Below are positions 60,416-64,000 of a DNA stretch of 64,000 nt, one piece after another. Made by a program: the position numbers and the translations under genes. The stretch comes from Mogibacterium kristiansenii (lineage in GTDB: Bacteria > Bacillota > Clostridia > Peptostreptococcales > Anaerovoracaceae): positions 1-64,000 of the forward strand of contig NZ_VUNA01000010.1 of assembly GCF_009695905.1 (NCBI RefSeq), read 5' to 3'. Positions within the stretch are counted from its first letter, which is position 1, and each line of letters opens with the position of its first letter. The notes beneath the pieces were generated by a model. It was not told the DNA's origin, did not search any database, and saw only the letters and a list, made by a program, of their open reading frames with translations.

Positions 60416-62323
60416 ATGAAGAACATAATTATCGGAACCGCCGGCCACGTGGATCACGGAAAAACCCGCCTGATTAAGGCCCTTTCCGGCATCGACACCG
60501 ACCGGCTGGAGGAAGAGAAGAAGCGAGGCATTACCATTGAACTGGGGTTTGCCCACATTCCCAACGATGCGGGATACAATATCGGCGTCATCGACGTTCC
60601 GGGCCACGAGAAGTTCATCAAGAATATGCTGGCCGGTATCGGCGGCATCGATTTCGTCCTGTTCGTCGTGGCGGCCGACGAGGGCATCATGCCCCAGACT
60701 CGGGAACACTTTGAAATCCTGCAGGCGCTGGGCATCGATGATGGAATCATTGCCATCACGAAGACGGACATGGTGGACGAGGAATGGCTGGAACTGGTTC
60801 AGGAGGACATCCGGGATTACGTGGAAGGTTCCTTCTTAGAAGGAAAACCGATGATTCCCGTTTCTGCCAAGTCCGGAGAGAATATCGATCTCCTAAAAGA
60901 AGAAATCATCCGCAAGTGCGACCGGGAGTCCAAACGGATCGAAGCGCCGGAAATGTTTCGACTTCCGGTGGATCGTGTTTTTATCAAATCCGGATTCGGT
61001 ACGGTGGTAACCGGAACGTTAATGGACGGAACCTGTTCCCTGAACGATGAGGTTCATGTTTTTCCGGAAGAGACGCCGGCCAAGATTCGCGGAATTCAGA
61101 CCTATGGAAACGACGTAGAGCAGGCGGTAGCCGGACAGCGGACCGCAATCAACCTGAGCGGGGTGCGGAAAGAGGACATCCGCCGGGGCGACGTCATCGC
61201 GGCGAAGGGCGCAGTGTCCGTTACCGGGATGCTGGACGTGAAGCTGAAGATTTTTGACAGCAGCGAGCGCATGGTGCTGAACAACAGCCGGGTGCACCTG
61301 TATTGCGGAAGCAAAGAGGTGCTGACCAAGGTTATCCTGATGGACCGGGATGCGCTGTCCGCCGGGGAAGAGGCGTACGTGCAGTTCCGCCTGGAGGAAC
61401 CGATTGCGGTGAGACGGGGAGACCGGTTCATCATCCGCTTCTATTCACCGATCATCACCATCGGCGGCGGACAGATTCTGGACGCGGTGCCGGAAAAGCA
61501 CAAGCGGAACCGGGAGAACGTGCTGGAAGGATTCCGGATGCTGGAGAGCGGAAATATCTCGGATATTTTTGTGCTGAAGACCGGTGGACACAAGTTCTAT
61601 TCCAAAGAATTGCTGCTGCAAGAGCTGGGCATGCTTCCGGAAACCGGAAATCGGGAAATCGAACGATGCATCGAGGAGGACAAACTGGTAGAGCTGGAGG
61701 ATGGCACGATTCTGGCGGCATCCAAATTCCAAATGATGACGGATCGCCTGATTCAGCTGCTTCAGGAATACCACGAAAGCAATCCGCTGGCAGAGGGAAT
61801 GCCGAAGCAGGAGCTGCAGAGCCGGCTTCGGGATACCTGGCATATTCAGGAAGACAAGATTATTCTGGGTGCGGTTCACCGGCTGATGAATCTGGGCATG
61901 CTGACAGACTGCGGGAAAACCGTATCCATGCAGGGCTTCGAGGCGGTGTTGACGCCGGAGCAGGAGAAGCTGAAGGAACGCATTGCCGGAATCTACAAAG
62001 ATGCGGGAATTGAAATTCCGAAGAACGATGAAATCTACGCGCTGGATTCCGACAAGAGAGTCATCAACGCCATTTTCGACCGCCTTTATAAAGAGGGCGT
62101 TCTGGTGAAGGTAGATCCGTCCTACAATATTTCGCAGGAGGGGTGGAACCGCGTGGCGGCCGCTGCGCGTACGGCGGGAGCCGAGGGCTCTTTCGTGCTG
62201 GCGGACTTCCGAGATACACTGAACACGTCTCGGAAATACGCATCGGTATATTTGGCTGCACTGGATCGTGCCGGCATCACTGTGTTTGACGGAGAGCGGA
62301 GACGCCTCCCGGAGGGAAAATAA
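60416..62323 (+). CDS. selB: selenocysteine-specific elongation factor SelB
   Basis: A 635-residue GTPase that carries selenocysteyl-tRNA to the ribosome and binds SECIS hairpins. G1 is GHVDHGKT at 10-17; then RGITIELGFAH (switch I), DVPGHEKFI (G3) and TKTD (G4). Domains II/III follow, and the last about 250 residues contain the winged-helix repeats that bind the mRNA. Length normal. It is coupled to selA (GGAG in the selA end). The selD SECIS in this window is a likely target. Confidence 0.96.
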   Translation: MKNIIIGTAGHVDHGKTRLIKALSGIDTDRLEEEKKRGITIELGFAHIPNDAGYNIGVIDVPGHEKFIKNMLAGIGGIDFVLFVVAADEGIMPQTREHFEILQALGIDDGIIAITKTDMVDEEWLELVQEDIRDYVEGSFLEGKPMIPVSAKSGENIDLLKEEIIRKCDRESKRIEAPEMFRLPVDRVFIKSGFGTVVTGTLMDGTCSLNDEVHVFPEETPAKIRGIQTYGNDVEQAVAGQRTAINLSGVRKEDIRRGDVIAAKGAVSVTGMLDVKLKIFDSSERMVLNNSRVHLYCGSKEVLTKVILMDRDALSAGEEAYVQFRLEEPIAVRRGDRFIIRFYSPIITIGGGQILDAVPEKHKRNRENVLEGFRMLESGNISDIFVLKTGGHKFYSKELLLQELGMLPETGNREIERCIEEDKLVELEDGTILAASKFQMMTDRLIQLLQEYHESNPLAEGMPKQELQSRLRDTWHIQEDKIILGAVHRLMNLGMLTDCGKTVSMQGFEAVLTPEQEKLKERIAGIYKDAGIEIPKNDEIYALDSDKRVINAIFDRLYKEGVLVKVDPSYNISQEGWNRVAAAARTAGAEGSFVLADFRDTLNTSRKYASVYLAALDRAGITVFDGERRRLPEGK

Positions 62324-62325
62324 GA

Positions 62326-62907
62326 ATGAAGAAATTTAGAAAAATTACAATCGCCGTGCTGATGGCCTCCATGGTGCTGGCTTTGGGTGCATGCGGAAGG
62401 TCCAACACTCCGACCGCGGTGGTGGAAAAACAGATGCAGCAGGTGAAAGAGGAGCAGATGAAGACCGAGCTTTCCTCTCTGGTCAGCGATAAGAATGTGG
62501 CAAAGAAATATCAGAAGGAATACAAGGAGCTGGTGGAGAAGATTCAGGACTTCGATTACGAGGTGAAGGATGAAAAGGTGGATGGCGATGCTGCAACGGT
62601 AAAGGTGCAGATTACCACCTACAATTTCGGAACCGCCTACAAGGAGATGTATCAGCAGGTGGTGAAGGACGCCAATTCCGGCAAACTCACATCGAAAACG
62701 GACCTGAACGAATACATCTACAAGATGATGTTCAATAAGATGAATGCGCTGACCAAGAAGGATTACAAGAAAACCGTTTCCATCCAGTGCACGAAGAACG
62801 AAGACGGGGATTGGGAGACCGACGTGGACACCAATTCCGATCTGAAGGATGCCATGCTGGGTGGAATCATGACCCTGTCCAGCCAGAACAGCACATCGTC
62901 CAAATAG
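62326..62907 (+). CDS. putative lipoprotein
   Basis: A 193-residue predicted lipoprotein. The signal sequence MKKFRKITIAVLMASMVLALGACG has the lipobox LGAC (cysteine about residue 23). The mature part is acidic/lysine-rich and helical (EKQMQQVKEEQMKTELSSL) with one region like DUF5105-type domains of clostridial lipoproteins; that match is weak. It starts 2 bases after selB with GGAGGG upstream, so it may be transcribed with selA-selB. Function unknown. Confidence 0.8.
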   Translation: MKKFRKITIAVLMASMVLALGACGRSNTPTAVVEKQMQQVKEEQMKTELSSLVSDKNVAKKYQKEYKELVEKIQDFDYEVKDEKVDGDAATVKVQITTYNFGTAYKEMYQQVVKDANSGKLTSKTDLNEYIYKMMFNKMNALTKKDYKKTVSIQCTKNEDGDWETDVDTNSDLKDAMLGGIMTLSSQNSTSSK

Positions 62908-62928
62908 CGATTAACGAAGGGGAAAAAC

Positions 62929-64000
62929 ATGTTACGAAAACTATGGAATAACCCATATTCGAAAACAACAATATCCATTATTTTTACCGGGAGCGTTCTG
63001 TTGATGGTGAACCGCCTGATTCGAAGTACCCATTTCGACGCGGTGTTCGCCACCATCAATCAGACCCTTTCCCCGGTGTACATCGGCATCGTATTGGCCT
63101 TTCTGATGTGCCCGATCTATAACAAACTGGTGCGCTGTTTTTACCATTTCCTGTACAAGGACGGGAAACTGCTGACGGACAGCTTCGGTTCGATGTATTT
63201 CAATACAAAAGTACCGAAGCGCCACAAAAGAACAGCGGCACAGCGGGCGCTCACGGAAGCCCGGATGCTGGCATCCGTCATCTGTATGGCCGTTGTGGCG
63301 GGTATCGTGGTATTGATTTCCACCTTTATTCTTCCGGCTATCGTAAACAGCATCGTAGACCTGGTGAACACACTGCCGGAGAAAATGAACAACTTGAATC
63401 AGTGGGCCGGAACTCATTTGGCCAGGTACCAGATTCTGGTGAAGGGCATCGATAATTTCACGAAAGCCGATACGGGTGAAATCATCGCGTGGATTCAGAC
63501 CCATCTTTTGGAAAACGACTTCAAGGGTCTGGCGGAAACCGTTTCCAACAGCTTGATTGCCATGATTAATGCCTTCATCAACGTGATTGTGGGACTGCTG
63601 ATTTCGGTATACCTTCTGAACTATAAGGAGAAATTGTTCGCCATCGGTCGAAAGATGACCACCTCCCTGTTCAGCCGGTACACCTCGAAGAAAATCTATG
63701 AATTTTTCGAAATCATCAATGATACTTTTATCGGATACATCGTGGGAAGAATTATCGACGCCTGCATCATCGGATGTTTGACCTACGTGTGCATGCTGCT
63801 GTTCGACCTGCCGATGCCGGTGCTGATCAGCGTGATTGTGGGCGTAACCAATGTGATTCCGTTCTTCGGACCGTTCCTGGGCGCCATCCCGTCGGCGATT
63901 CTCATTCTGCTGGACGATCCGATGAAATGTTTGTATTTCGTCATCATGATTCTGATCATTCAGCAGCTGGACGGAAACGTCATCGGACCGAAGGTGGTGG
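62929..64000 (+). CDS. AI-2E family transporter / PurR-type permease (partial)
   Basis: The first 357 codons of a membrane protein that runs off the right edge. Hydrophobic helices appear near residues 12-28, 45-62, 122-142, about 215-232 and 265-350. The pattern of paired helices with the FIGYIVGRIIDACIIG and VIPFFGPFLGAIPSAIL blocks is that of the AI-2E (YdiK/YhhT) family, whose members export small molecules or ions; the substrate is not known. ATG 62929 follows AAGGGG, 21 bases after the lipoprotein stop. Confidence 0.88.
   Translation, partial: MLRKLWNNPYSKTTISIIFTGSVLLMVNRLIRSTHFDAVFATINQTLSPVYIGIVLAFLMCPIYNKLVRCFYHFLYKDGKLLTDSFGSMYFNTKVPKRHKRTAAQRALTEARMLASVICMAVVAGIVVLISTFILPAIVNSIVDLVNTLPEKMNNLNQWAGTHLARYQILVKGIDNFTKADTGEIIAWIQTHLLENDFKGLAETVSNSLIAMINAFINVIVGLLISVYLLNYKEKLFAIGRKMTTSLFSRYTSKKIYEFFEIINDTFIGYIVGRIIDACIIGCLTYVCMLLFDLPMPVLISVIVGVTNVIPFFGPFLGAIPSAILILLDDPMKCLYFVIMILIIQQLDGNVIGPKVV

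Overview
The window looks like chromosomal DNA of an anaerobic, Gram-positive member of the Clostridia. The evidence is the AGGAGG ribosome-binding sites, pyruvate:ferredoxin oxidoreductase, a butyryl/4-hydroxybutyrate-type CoA-transferase, a double-cubane-cluster reductase, a CpsB/C/D-type exopolysaccharide module, YlbM/TmcAL, DUF896, a Spo0A-like DNA-binding domain, a GAAC-N4-GTTC SOS box and selenocysteine machinery. An amino-acid-fermenting, Anaerovoracaceae-like lineage is my guess only. I see no prophage, insertion sequence, rRNA or CRISPR array.

Layout. 1-3.9 kb: a membrane-linked XRE regulator, an iron-dependent alcohol dehydrogenase behind a Rex-like operator, a class IV aminotransferase and a C_GCAxxG_C_C protein. 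3.9-6 kb: double-cubane-cluster protein and its ATP-dependent activator. 6.1-12.4 kb: surface-polysaccharide regulation and synthesis module (CpsB phosphatase, LCP transferase, CpsC/CpsD tyrosine-kinase pair, a lysine-rich secreted protein, a membrane 4,6-dehydratase). 12.4-13.1 kb: no gene, but a purine-rich array of degenerate 62-90 nt units ending in a hairpin, a candidate structured RNA. 13.1-23 kb: ferredoxin-fused aldo/keto reductase, a secreted Fn3 protein, CoA-transferase, a giant acidic class A PBP and an M20-like protein that appears to lack its metal ligands. 23-38.5 kb: housekeeping run rpmB, Asp23-like, recG, rsmD, coaD, tmcAL, rpmF, ftsK, rimO, pgsA, cinA, recA, rplU, rpmA, obgE. 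38.6-43.7 kb: ComEA-like protein, a Spo0A-C-like protein without a receiver, pyruvate:ferredoxin oxidoreductase and DUF896. 43.7-49.2 kb: purine nucleoside phosphorylase operon and two overlapping acyl-CoA synthetases. 49.2-55.4 kb: hom-ask-asd operon divergent from thrC, then a LysR regulator. 55.5-62.3 kb: a complete selenocysteine locus (selD, cysteine desulfurase, tRNA-Sec, selA, selB). The window ends with a lipoprotein and a partial AI-2E-family permease.

How the genes fit together. Fermentation is represented by pyruvate oxidation, CoA transfer and an alcohol dehydrogenase with a possible NADH-responsive operator. The selenocysteine locus is self-referential: selD carries an in-frame UGA (56520-56522) followed by a SECIS-like hairpin, so its product should need the machinery encoded beside it. 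The least explained parts are the 12.54-13.13 kb repeat RNA candidate, the nested palindrome upstream of selA and the unusual surface proteins.
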